Shown: positions 7,293 through 15,130 of the stretch, in pieces
How the letters are laid out: every line of letters begins with the position of its first letter
How positions within the stretch are numbered: position 1 is the first letter of the stretch
Assembly: GCA_024278175.1 (NCBI GenBank)
Contig: JAJRTS010000009.1
Location: 1 to 37,409 of the forward strand
Length of the DNA stretch: 37,409 nt
Source: Gemmatimonadales bacterium
Lineage (GTDB): Bacteria; Gemmatimonadota; Glassbacteria; GWA2-58-10
Direction of reading: 5' to 3'
Translations under genes and position numbers: made by a program
Notes under the pieces: model-generated
Told to the model about the DNA's origin: nothing
Seen by the model: only the letters and a program-made list of their open reading frames with translations
The model's database searches: none

Positions 7293-9704
7293 ATGTTCAG
7301 TGAGCGGAACAAAATCAAATCACCCGTTTTACTGTTCTGTGCGGTACTGTTGTTATTTGCCTCCGGAGGTCTGTGGGCGCAGCGGGATGGCTGGGAGATT
7401 CTGGGCCCGGGCGGCGGCGGCGGTCATTTCAACTGCACGGTCAGCCCGTTTGATGATAACCATGTTTTTTCCAACTGCGACATGACCGGTGTTCAGGTGA
7501 CATGGGATGGGGGCGTGAGCTGGCGCCATTTCAACCTGCGGACGCTGGTCGAGGACTTCGAGTTTGATCCGGGCGATGAAAACACCGTCTACGCCTCCTC
7601 GACCGGTCTCTATCGCTCCGGGGATAAAGGCCGTAGCTGGGAGCTGATCTACCCTGCTCCGGAAGATATAATCGAGGAAACGATGGTCGGCGACCACGCC
7701 GAGCATTCTTTCAGGACCAAAGATGGTCTGCCCGGCGGCGTGATCGCAAAGGTGCTTGTCGACCCGGCGGACAGCCGTCACATTATCATTGGCGTCCTGC
7801 CGGCCAGAAAGGTCCGGGGAGGCTTGCCCCCGGTGTTAACCGGCGCCGAGATCAGGATCATAGCCAGTTCGGACAGGGGCGCGAGCTGGAAAACGGTCGC
7901 AAAGGTGCCGGGCCAGGCCGTCCGGGGGCTGTTCCCCGGCTCATGGCAGGGGCGGTCCGACGAGCTGCTGGTAATCACTGATCGCGCCGGAGCAGTCGTT
8001 TCCGGGCGTGATGGCTCTGTGAAAATACTCCAGTTGCCGGCCATGAGAATCCGGGCGGCCGCTGGCGGAAATGGAAAAAACGGCAGTGTGATCTATCTCC
8101 TGTCCCGGATGGGCAAGGGCAAGGCTGACCGCGTGACAGGCGGACTTTTTCGCTCAAAGGATATGGGACGAACCTGGTCCCGGATCAACAACGGCCTGCT
8201 GGAGGATTATCCGATTACGGCCCAGCTGCCCGATTTCGTTACCGTAGCCACCAGTGAGAACCATCCCGAGGTCGCCTATCTTTCAGTCCGTGCGTACATT
8301 GACGAAGTCCTCGTACCGTCTTCGACTCTGAGGATGCGCCCGGAACGCAAGTTCGGAACTTTCAAAACCGGGAACAGCGGAGACAGTTGGCGCTGGGTTT
8401 ACCGGGCCAGCATGGACAGTCTCTATACAAGGCCGTTCGAGGACGGCTGGGAGAATGAAAGCTACGGCCCGGAGTGGGGAGAGTTTCCCCATTCATTCGG
8501 AGTCAGTCCCAATGACCCTGACGTCTGCTATGTCACCGATAATCGCACGTACGTAACCCGCGATGGCGGCGGGAGCTGGAAGCAGGTCTACACCGACCGT
8601 CATCCCGACGGCGCCTGGAGCAACCGGGGCATTAACGTTACCACCTGCTATGGAGTGCATTTCGATCCGTTCGACAAGGATCATCTGATTATCTCCTACA
8701 CGGATATCGGTCTCTGGAACTCGTTCGACGGTGGCAAGAGCTGGTTCCACGGGATCAAGGGAGTGCCGCGGGGCTGGATAAACACCACCTACTGGACCGT
8801 GTTCGACCCGGACGTGAAAGACAAGATTTTCACGGTACGCTCCAACTGTCACGACCTGCCGCGGCCCAAGATGTTCCGCGACGGCAGGCTCCGGAAAAAT
8901 GAGTTCCAGGGAGGCGTGGCTGTCTCTGTCGATGGGGGCAGAAACTGGCGGCCCAGCACGCGGGGGATGTCTCCAAACGCCGTCTGCACGCACCTGGTGC
9001 TCGATCCCGAAAGTCCTCCGGGTAACCGCACTCTGTATGTGACTGCCGTGGGGCAGGGAGTGTACAAGTCCACCGATGACGGCCGTTCGTGGAAGTTGGC
9101 CAACAATGGCCTGGGCGGCAGTCCCAACGCCTGGCGCCTGGCGCGCAGGCCGGATAATGGGACTCTTTTCCTGATTACAATGCGCGCCCTGCGGAAATCT
9201 GTCGTGTCCGCTGGCGCTATGTATCGCAGCGATGACGGCGCGGAAAGCTGGCGCCCCGTGGCGCTGCCCGAGGGTGTCAACGCGCCCAACGACCTCCAGA
9301 TCGACCCTGAGGACCCCGACAGAATGTATCTTGCAGCCTGGCCGTGGACCAGCCAGGACAGGGAGCATTGCGGCGGGCTCTACCGCACGGAGGACGGCGG
9401 CGGGAGCTGGCAGCGCGTTTTCAACGAGCAGGCGCACGTCTGGGGCATCGCTGTCGACCCCCGCGATACCCGGGTTGTCTATCTCAACACGTTCGACAGC
9501 GCCGCGTTCCGCAGCGGCGACCGGGGCAATTCGTGGGAGCGGATACCCGGCTATGATTTCAAGTGGGGTCACAGGCCGATTATCGACCCCAACGATCCGG
9601 AGATGATTTACCTGACCACTTTCGGCGGGAGCGTGTTCCACGGGCCGGCCAGGGGCGAGCCGGTTGTGGAGGAGATCACGAACCTGCAGCCGAAAAAATG
9701 GTAG
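7293..9704 (+). CDS. Secreted Asp-box (BNR/sortilin-like) beta-propeller protein
   Basis: An 803-aa exported protein with a Sec-type signal peptide (about residues 9-29, LLFCAVLLLFASGGLWAQ). It has twelve Asp-box-like motifs (S/T-x-D-x-G-x-[ST]-W pattern): DGGVSW, DKGRSW, DRGASW, DMGRTW, NSGDSW, DGGGSW, DGGKSW, DGGRNW, DDGRSW, DGAESW, DGGGSW and DRGNSW. Each is usually preceded by a D-P-x-D/N-P-x-x-hydrophobic-Y strand (for example DPEDPDRMYLA). This is the architecture of tandem beta-propellers, as in VPS10/sortilin domains, Ycf48-like proteins and glycoside hydrolase family 74. The catalytic pattern of a sialidase (RIP motif, Arg triad) was not seen. Binding or hydrolysis of extracellular glycan is possible but not shown. 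The gene stands alone. CAGAGG 8 nt before the ATG is a plausible ribosome-binding site. Confidence 0.85.
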   Translation: MFSERNKIKSPVLLFCAVLLLFASGGLWAQRDGWEILGPGGGGGHFNCTVSPFDDNHVFSNCDMTGVQVTWDGGVSWRHFNLRTLVEDFEFDPGDENTVYASSTGLYRSGDKGRSWELIYPAPEDIIEETMVGDHAEHSFRTKDGLPGGVIAKVLVDPADSRHIIIGVLPARKVRGGLPPVLTGAEIRIIASSDRGASWKTVAKVPGQAVRGLFPGSWQGRSDELLVITDRAGAVVSGRDGSVKILQLPAMRIRAAAGGNGKNGSVIYLLSRMGKGKADRVTGGLFRSKDMGRTWSRINNGLLEDYPITAQLPDFVTVATSENHPEVAYLSVRAYIDEVLVPSSTLRMRPERKFGTFKTGNSGDSWRWVYRASMDSLYTRPFEDGWENESYGPEWGEFPHSFGVSPNDPDVCYVTDNRTYVTRDGGGSWKQVYTDRHPDGAWSNRGINVTTCYGVHFDPFDKDHLIISYTDIGLWNSFDGGKSWFHGIKGVPRGWINTTYWTVFDPDVKDKIFTVRSNCHDLPRPKMFRDGRLRKNEFQGGVAVSVDGGRNWRPSTRGMSPNAVCTHLVLDPESPPGNRTLYVTAVGQGVYKSTDDGRSWKLANNGLGGSPNAWRLARRPDNGTLFLITMRALRKSVVSAGAMYRSDDGAESWRPVALPEGVNAPNDLQIDPEDPDRMYLAAWPWTSQDREHCGGLYRTEDGGGSWQRVFNEQAHVWGIAVDPRDTRVVYLNTFDSAAFRSGDRGNSWERIPGYDFKWGHRPIIDPNDPEMIYLTTFGGSVFHGPARGEPVVEEITNLQPKKW

Positions 9705-9733
9705 CACCGCTATTTGAGTTGATCATTGAGAAA

Positions 9734-9974
9734 GAGACCTTTGAAAAAATGGACGACTGAATTGTTTTGAGGAAGTTTTTTCATCTCACTCATCTTTGTG
9801 GATCAAAAGAGAATTTGGGACTTTTAGCTGTAACTGTGCGGTTTGATTAAAGATATACCATTTGACAAGAAGTTTTGGAAAAAGAGTGGGGGAGTGTGAG
9901 GGGGAGAGAAAAGAACCTTTTTTAAAAGGTTTTGTCTCTCCCCCTCACCATGCTTTGATTAAATCAAAGGTCTC
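9734..9974. mobile_element. 241-bp MITE-like element with 11-bp terminal inverted repeats
   Basis: Left end GAGACCTTTGA (9734-9744) and right end TCAAAGGTCTC (9964-9974) are perfect inverted repeats. AGAAA lies immediately outside both ends (9729-9733 and 9975-9979), a candidate 5-bp target duplication, though low in complexity. The interior is AT-rich, unlike its surroundings. It has no open frame of note and contains a 53-nt hairpin. It fills most of the 326-bp gene-free gap 9705-10030. A small non-autonomous transposon is the simplest reading; no transposase is present here. Confidence 0.6.
9896..9948. terminator. Long two-part hairpin inside the MITE-like element
   Basis: Outer arms GTGAGGGGGAGAGA (9896-9909) and its exact complement (9935-9948) enclose an inner stem AACCTTTT/AAAAGGTT (9914-9921/9924-9931) with a TT loop. 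It is nearly symmetric, so it can fold on either strand and may act as a terminator between the Asp-box gene and the DUF362 operon. Confidence 0.5.
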
Positions 9975-10030
9975 AGAAAAATGGTTGCGGAAGAACTCCC
10001 GGCAGCCGGAATAAATCGGAGGGCTGAACA

Positions 10031-10981
10031 ATGTCTATCGACAGGAAAAACTTTCTCAAACTACTCGGGGCTTCCGCGGCCGCGGCCGCCCTGGGAGGCT
10101 GTGGCGGCGGACCGGAGTCGTCCGGTCGGGAGGCGGTATCCGCGGGCGGGCGCACACCCCGGCCCGTGGAGCTCAGCGGCGGGCCGACAATGTCCGTGGT
10201 CAAGGGCGCGGACGTGCGCGCGATTACCCGCAGGGCGATAGAGGAGCTGGGCGGTATGGGCGCGTTTGTGGGCAACAGGGACAAGGTGTTGATCAAACCC
10301 AATATCGGCTGGGACAGGGTGCCCGCCCAGGCTGCGACCACCAACCCCGACGTGGTGGCCGAGTTGTGCGAGCTGTGCCTGGCCGCCGGGGCCGCCGAGG
10401 TGACAGTGCTTGATAATACGATCAACGATCCCCGGCGCTGCTACGTGCGCAGCGGGATCAAGAAAGCCGCCGAGGCCGTGGGTGCAAAGGTGCCGTTCCT
10501 GGAGGACTATAATTTCAGCGGAGTCAATGTGGGCGGCGATCTGATCAAGGAATGGCCGGTTTATCGCAAGGCCCTGGAAGTGGACCGGATTATCAATGTG
10601 CCGATCGCCAAGCACCACTCGCTGAGCGGCCTGACGCTGGGGATGAAAAATTTCTACGGCCTGATGGGCGGCAGGCGCAACCAGCTCCATCAGGACGTGC
10701 ACCTCTCGATCGCGGAGATGACCCGCTTTTTCGCCCCCTCGCTGACCGTTATCGACGCCGTGCGGATTCTTGTCGCCAACGGACCCTCCGGCGGCAGCCT
10801 CGCCGATGTCAGGCAGATGGACACGGTGATCGCCTCGCTGGACCCTGTGGCCGCCGATGCCCGCGCGGCCGGATTCTTCGGGGTCGATCCGGCCACGATC
10901 GGTCATCTGGAACTCGGCAGCAAGATGGGACTCGGCACTTACGACCTCGATTCAATCCAGAGCGTGGAGGTTGAGATCTGA
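10031..10981 (+). CDS. DUF362 lipoprotein with Tat-like leader
   Basis: A 316-aa DUF362-family protein of unknown reaction. The leader MSIDRKNFLKLLGASAAAAALGGC combines a Tat-like n-region (D-R-K-x-F-L-K, a lysine in place of the second arginine) with a lipobox LGGC. It is therefore probably a lipid-anchored periplasmic protein exported folded. The family core is visible: KVLIKPNIGWD, the GAAEVTVLDNT strand, NVPIAKHHSLSGLTLGMKNFYGLMGGRR and the SLDPVAADARAAGFFG segment near the end. Many DUF362 relatives carry a ferredoxin domain, but this one has no CxxCxxC motif. The stop overlaps the next start as TGATG, so it is translationally coupled to the polyferredoxin at 10981. That suggests the two act together in a redox process. 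GGAGGG upstream of the ATG supports the start. Confidence 0.88.
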   Translation: MSIDRKNFLKLLGASAAAAALGGCGGGPESSGREAVSAGGRTPRPVELSGGPTMSVVKGADVRAITRRAIEELGGMGAFVGNRDKVLIKPNIGWDRVPAQAATTNPDVVAELCELCLAAGAAEVTVLDNTINDPRRCYVRSGIKKAAEAVGAKVPFLEDYNFSGVNVGGDLIKEWPVYRKALEVDRIINVPIAKHHSLSGLTLGMKNFYGLMGGRRNQLHQDVHLSIAEMTRFFAPSLTVIDAVRILVANGPSGGSLADVRQMDTVIASLDPVAADARAAGFFGVDPATIGHLELGSKMGLGTYDLDSIQSVEVEI

Positions 10982-12594
10982 TGCGCAACGCACGCAGGAC
11001 CAGCCAGATACTGTTTTTCGCCCTGTTCCTTTTCCTGCTGGTGATGACCGAGTACAACGGGACCGACCAGATCAGCTATCCGGTCAAGGTCTTTTTCGAT
11101 TTCGATCCGCTGGTGGCCGCCGCGGCGTTTCTGGCCGCCCACAGTGTGCCGAAGATGATGCTCTGGAGCCTGCTCACGGTGGCGGTCACGGCGGTGTTCG
11201 GCCGTTTTTTCTGTGCCTGGGTCTGCCCGCTGGGGACGCTGAACCACGTGCTGAGCCATAACAGGCTCAAGGCGGCCAAAAATGTGCGCCGCAACCGCTA
11301 CGACAAGCGCCAGAGCTGGAAGTACGTGGCCGTGATTTTTTTCCTGATCGTCTCGGCACTGGGCCTTCAGATTGTGGGCTTCCTCGATCCGTTCTCCGTG
11401 CTGATCCGCTCGTTCGGCCTGGCGGTCAACCCGGTGTTCAATTTTCTCACCCGCGCACTGCTCTACCCGCTGCTGGCGCTGGACTGGCCCTGGCTGAGCG
11501 CTATCGTGGAGCCCGTGTTCTCGTTCATGCGCAGCTATGTGCTCTCCTTCGAGCAACCCTATTTTTACCAGGGGCTGTTTATCGGTCTGCTGTTCACGGC
11601 TATCGCCGTACTCAACCAGTTGCGGCGGCGTTTCTGGTGCCGCTATCTCTGCCCGCTGGGCGCGCTGCTGGGTCTGCTGGGGCGCTTCAGCCTGTTAAAG
11701 CTGAAAGTGAACAAGGAAACCTGCACCGACTGCATGCTCTGCAACCGTAACTGCGAGGGCGCCTGCGAGCCGCACAGCAGCGAAAGCTGGGTGCGAAGTG
11801 AGTGCCTGCCCTGCTGGAACTGCGTGGAGGCCTGCCCGCATGGTTCCATCAGTATCGGCCTGGGATTGCCCGGCCGCGGGGATGCTGAAGTGGATATCAG
11901 CAAACGGGCCGTGATCGCCTCGGCCGGAGCCGCGGTGGGCGCGCTGGCCCTGATGAGGATCGATCCGCGCAAGGTGGCCCCCTCGGCCAGGGTCAGCAGC
12001 CGCGATTCGAGCAGATACAACCCGCTGCTGATCCGTCCCCCGGGCGCCGTGGCCGAGGAGGAATTCCTCAAGCGCTGCGTCAAGTGCGGGGAGTGCATGA
12101 AAGTCTGCATCAAGAACGCGATCCATCCCACCCTGATGGAGGCCGGTCTGGAGGGGGTCTGGACCCCGTACCTCAAGATGCAGCTCGGCTACTGCGAGTT
12201 TAACTGCACCCTCTGCGGCCAGGTCTGTCCCACCGGGGCTCTCGAAGTCCTGAGCACCGAGGAGAAGCACAAGACCGTGATCGGCCTGGCGATGTTCGAC
12301 AGGAACCGCTGCATCCCGTATTCGCTGGGCCGCAACTGCATCGTGTGCGAGGAAGTCTGCCCCACGCCGAAGAAAGCGATTTATTTTGAAGAGGTGGAGG
12401 TCACCGACCGCGACGGCAAGCGCTCGACAATCAAGCAGCCCAGGCTCGATCCGCATCTGTGCGTGGGCTGTGGTATCTGCGAGTATGTCTGCCCGCTGGT
12501 GGATAAGCCCGGCGTGTACATAACCTCGATCGGCGAAAGCAGAAGCAAGGACAACCAGCTCCTGCTCGATGTCTACGGCAAAGGAAAGGTTTGA
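10981..12594 (+). CDS. NapH-NapG-like membrane polyferredoxin fusion
   Basis: A 537-aa membrane iron-sulfur protein. Residues 1-235 hold about five membrane segments and two NapH-type CxxxCPLG motifs (C78/C82, C220/C224), typical of quinol-linked membrane ferredoxins. Two 4Fe-4S motifs follow at 248-261 (CTDCMLCNRNCEGAC) and 275-285 (CLPCWNCVEACP). Next comes a hydrophobic stretch, ISKRAVIASAGAAVGALAL (306-324), like a Tat leader. After it are four more cysteine clusters: 366-376 (CVKCGECMKVC), 405-416, 453-460 and 494-504 (CVGCGICEYVC). This equals NapH joined to a NapG/MauM-like protein in one chain, predicted to move electrons between the quinone pool and the periplasm. The start overlaps the DUF362 stop. 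A terminator follows. The electron acceptor is unknown. Confidence 0.88.
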   Translation: MRNARRTSQILFFALFLFLLVMTEYNGTDQISYPVKVFFDFDPLVAAAAFLAAHSVPKMMLWSLLTVAVTAVFGRFFCAWVCPLGTLNHVLSHNRLKAAKNVRRNRYDKRQSWKYVAVIFFLIVSALGLQIVGFLDPFSVLIRSFGLAVNPVFNFLTRALLYPLLALDWPWLSAIVEPVFSFMRSYVLSFEQPYFYQGLFIGLLFTAIAVLNQLRRRFWCRYLCPLGALLGLLGRFSLLKLKVNKETCTDCMLCNRNCEGACEPHSSESWVRSECLPCWNCVEACPHGSISIGLGLPGRGDAEVDISKRAVIASAGAAVGALALMRIDPRKVAPSARVSSRDSSRYNPLLIRPPGAVAEEEFLKRCVKCGECMKVCIKNAIHPTLMEAGLEGVWTPYLKMQLGYCEFNCTLCGQVCPTGALEVLSTEEKHKTVIGLAMFDRNRCIPYSLGRNCIVCEEVCPTPKKAIYFEEVEVTDRDGKRSTIKQPRLDPHLCVGCGICEYVCPLVDKPGVYITSIGESRSKDNQLLLDVYGKGKV

Positions 12595-12631
12595 GGCCCA
12601 GCCCGCTGGCGGCCAGGCGCTATTATGTTGG

Positions 12632-12657
12632 GGCGGGCACATGTGTCCGCCTTTTTT
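12632..12657 (+). terminator. Intrinsic terminator of the DUF362-polyferredoxin operon
   Basis: GGCGGGCAC (12632-12640) pairs with GTGTCCGCC (12643-12651) with one G-U pair, followed by TTTTTT (12652-12657). It begins 38 nt after the polyferredoxin stop codon. Confidence 0.85.
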
Positions 12658-12846
12658 AATCCGGGACATTTCTGCTTGAGAGTGGAAAAATTGCTCCACT
12701 CTGATTATAAATATTAGAGCAGGCGGGAACCGCGACCCCCGGCCGGAATCGGAATGCGGGGAACCTTTACGGGGGCTATTTTGTATAAAGCATTATATTC
12801 CCCGCTCTCAACCGACTGCCCGGAAATGTTCGGGCGATGGACATAG

Positions 12847-15096
12847 ATGATGCGAATTTCCCCCACCCTTGCGACCGGGATCTCGCTGCTGGCGATAATG
12901 CTCGCTGCCGCGGAGCCTGTGTTGGCGCAGAAGCCGGATTCTCTGCCGGAGAATTTTATCGAGCCGGACGCCGGGCGGATGCGGCTGGCCGCACTGGTCA
13001 GCCTGGGCACTCAGCAACTGGAGAACGACGACAGCGAACTGGCCATGCGCACGTTCGAGCTGGCCCGCGAGCTGGCCCCCCTGGATCCGAGAGTCCACCT
13101 GGGTCTGGGGCGCGCCCAGTTGATCCGTAAGGACAGCAGGATAATCGTGTTTCAGGCCCTGGAACGCCTGTTTCGCCGCGACAACATCTCCCGTGCTATC
13201 GGCCACCTGAAGCGGGCGGTGGAACTGGCCCCCGGCTGGTGGGAGGCCCATTACTGGCTGGCCAGCGCCTACATGCGTCGTTTCGACCAGAGCGACACCG
13301 AACAGGCCCTGGAGCACATGAGCCGGGCATACGAGTTGGGTGGGCCCCGGCGCGAGGTTATCCTCAAGCTGGCCGTGCTGCATAAGGCCGGCGGTGACCT
13401 GGAGAACGCCGAACGGATTCTTCGCAAGGCCGGGCAGGATCAGGACGCGGCGGGAGACCCGGTGATGGAGCTGGAACTGGCGCGGGTCAATTTCTACCGG
13501 GCAAAATACGCCGACGGTCTGCGCTACTACTGGAAGGGGGTGGCGGATCTGGTCACCAGGGAGCAGATGCAGCCGTATTTTAGTGATCTCGCCATGCTGG
13601 CCAGTAAGGAAGAGCACGAGCAGTACCGCAGCACAACCCCGGAGCAGGCCGGGGAGTTTTTCCGTGCGTTCTGGCTCAAGCGCGACCACGAACTCGGCCT
13701 GAGTCCCGGGATCAGGATCATCCAGCACTACACCCGGCTCCAGGCCGCCGATTCGCTCTACCGGGTGCCGTTTCTGCGGCGTTCTCCCTCGCTGCACCCA
13801 TCGATGGCTTATCTGCCGGAGGAGGCCTCGCGCTACGACGACAGGGGGATGATCTATATCCGCCACGGCCCTCCGGAACGTGTGATAACGCAACTCAGCG
13901 AGGGCCTTTACCCCAACGAATCATGGATTTACGAGCGCCCCGGCGGACAGATGGTTGTCAACCTGGTGGCCCTGAAAGGTAATTTCGACTACCAACTGGT
14001 CACCTCGCTCACCGCGGCGGTGCGCAATTATCGCGGCGTGCTCTCCGGGATCGGCCACTTCGCGCCGGAGGAATCTTACCGGATCAGATGGATGACCGAG
14101 CTTTATGATTCCCGGATGGAAGTCGGCGGGGGAGTCTACTCCCGGCTGGCCAGCCGCCCCTACGACCCGTTCAGCCATCTGGACGAGTACGAGATGAATA
14201 TCAACTCGCTGCGCTGGGCTCTGACCAGCGAAAGCGTGCCGTATCCTTACACGGAAAGGCTGGAAAGCTCCTACGACCTTGCGGAGTTTCGCGGTGTCAA
14301 CGGTGGGAAAAGCATAGTGGAGTTTTATTCGGGTGTTCCGGGCCGGGCGATCACTTCCCTCAACACCGGCACGGGCTACAATTTCGAGATCAAAAGCCGG
14401 ATCGAGCTCTATGACCAGGCCTGGGAGCGCGTAAAACTGTACGAGCAGGTGGATCGCCACACCACCACGATAAACCCGCATGATCTGATCGACCGGCAGA
14501 TTGTCGGTCTGGGGCGGCTGGAACTTGAGCCGGGCGATTACCACTATTTCATCAGGATCGGCAACGGCGGAGCGGTGGGTGTGTTCAACGGAAATTTGTC
14601 CGTGGGTAGCTACCGCGAGGATTCTCTCCAGGCCAGCCAGATTATCGCCGCCAGTGTGATTTTTCCCTCACCGGCCGACTCCGGTACTTTCCTGCGCCAC
14701 GGACTGGAGGTACAGCCTCAGCCCTCGCGTACGTTCCACGCGGAGCAGACATTATTCGCCTATCAGGAAATCTACAACCTGGTTCCCGATACGAGCGGGA
14801 TTTGTAATTACAGGATCACCTATTCGATGGCGCTCCTGGAGCGGGAGCGTAACGTGTTCGGCCGGATCTACGATGGTTTCCGGACGCTGGTGGGAGCGAG
14901 GCCGGGCAGGGAGAAGGTGATCCTGACCGTGGAGAAGGCGAAAGCACCGCTGGACGAGGATCTGGTCACCGAGGATCTGGCTATCGACATCAGCGACAAC
15001 GAAAACGGCCTCTACGAACTTTCGATCAGGATTGATGATCTCAACCAGAGGGGCAGGAGCTACAGGCGTAACGCGCGGTTTATTGTCCGGGATTGA
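12847..15096 (+). CDS. TPR plus GWxTD-type domain exported protein, divergent motif
   Basis: A 749-aa protein with a signal peptide (about residues 7-27, ending AEPVLAQ). Its N-terminal half consists of tetratricopeptide-like repeats (for example AMRTFELARELAPLDPRVHLGLGRAQL and AIGHLKRAVELAPGWWEAHYWLASAYM). The region at about 266-340 matches the GWxTD domain layout: FFRAFWLKRDHELG, HYTRLQAADSLYRVP, then YDDRGMIYIRHGPPERV. The name-giving Gly-Trp-x-Thr-Asp is replaced by RYDDRG while the IYIRHGPPE strand is kept. The rest resembles the beta-rich tail of such proteins. Function is unknown; these are typical of Acidobacteria and FCB-related phyla. TATATT at 12794-12799 may be its -10 box. ATG 12847 and 12850 are adjacent. 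It is followed by a second GWxTD gene after 34 nt. Confidence 0.82.
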   Translation: MMRISPTLATGISLLAIMLAAAEPVLAQKPDSLPENFIEPDAGRMRLAALVSLGTQQLENDDSELAMRTFELARELAPLDPRVHLGLGRAQLIRKDSRIIVFQALERLFRRDNISRAIGHLKRAVELAPGWWEAHYWLASAYMRRFDQSDTEQALEHMSRAYELGGPRREVILKLAVLHKAGGDLENAERILRKAGQDQDAAGDPVMELELARVNFYRAKYADGLRYYWKGVADLVTREQMQPYFSDLAMLASKEEHEQYRSTTPEQAGEFFRAFWLKRDHELGLSPGIRIIQHYTRLQAADSLYRVPFLRRSPSLHPSMAYLPEEASRYDDRGMIYIRHGPPERVITQLSEGLYPNESWIYERPGGQMVVNLVALKGNFDYQLVTSLTAAVRNYRGVLSGIGHFAPEESYRIRWMTELYDSRMEVGGGVYSRLASRPYDPFSHLDEYEMNINSLRWALTSESVPYPYTERLESSYDLAEFRGVNGGKSIVEFYSGVPGRAITSLNTGTGYNFEIKSRIELYDQAWERVKLYEQVDRHTTTINPHDLIDRQIVGLGRLELEPGDYHYFIRIGNGGAVGVFNGNLSVGSYREDSLQASQIIAASVIFPSPADSGTFLRHGLEVQPQPSRTFHAEQTLFAYQEIYNLVPDTSGICNYRITYSMALLERERNVFGRIYDGFRTLVGARPGREKVILTVEKAKAPLDEDLVTEDLAIDISDNENGLYELSIRIDDLNQRGRSYRRNARFIVRD

Positions 15097-15130
15097 GCGC
15101 TGAGCCTGCGGTGTCTGCGAGGGGGAATAT

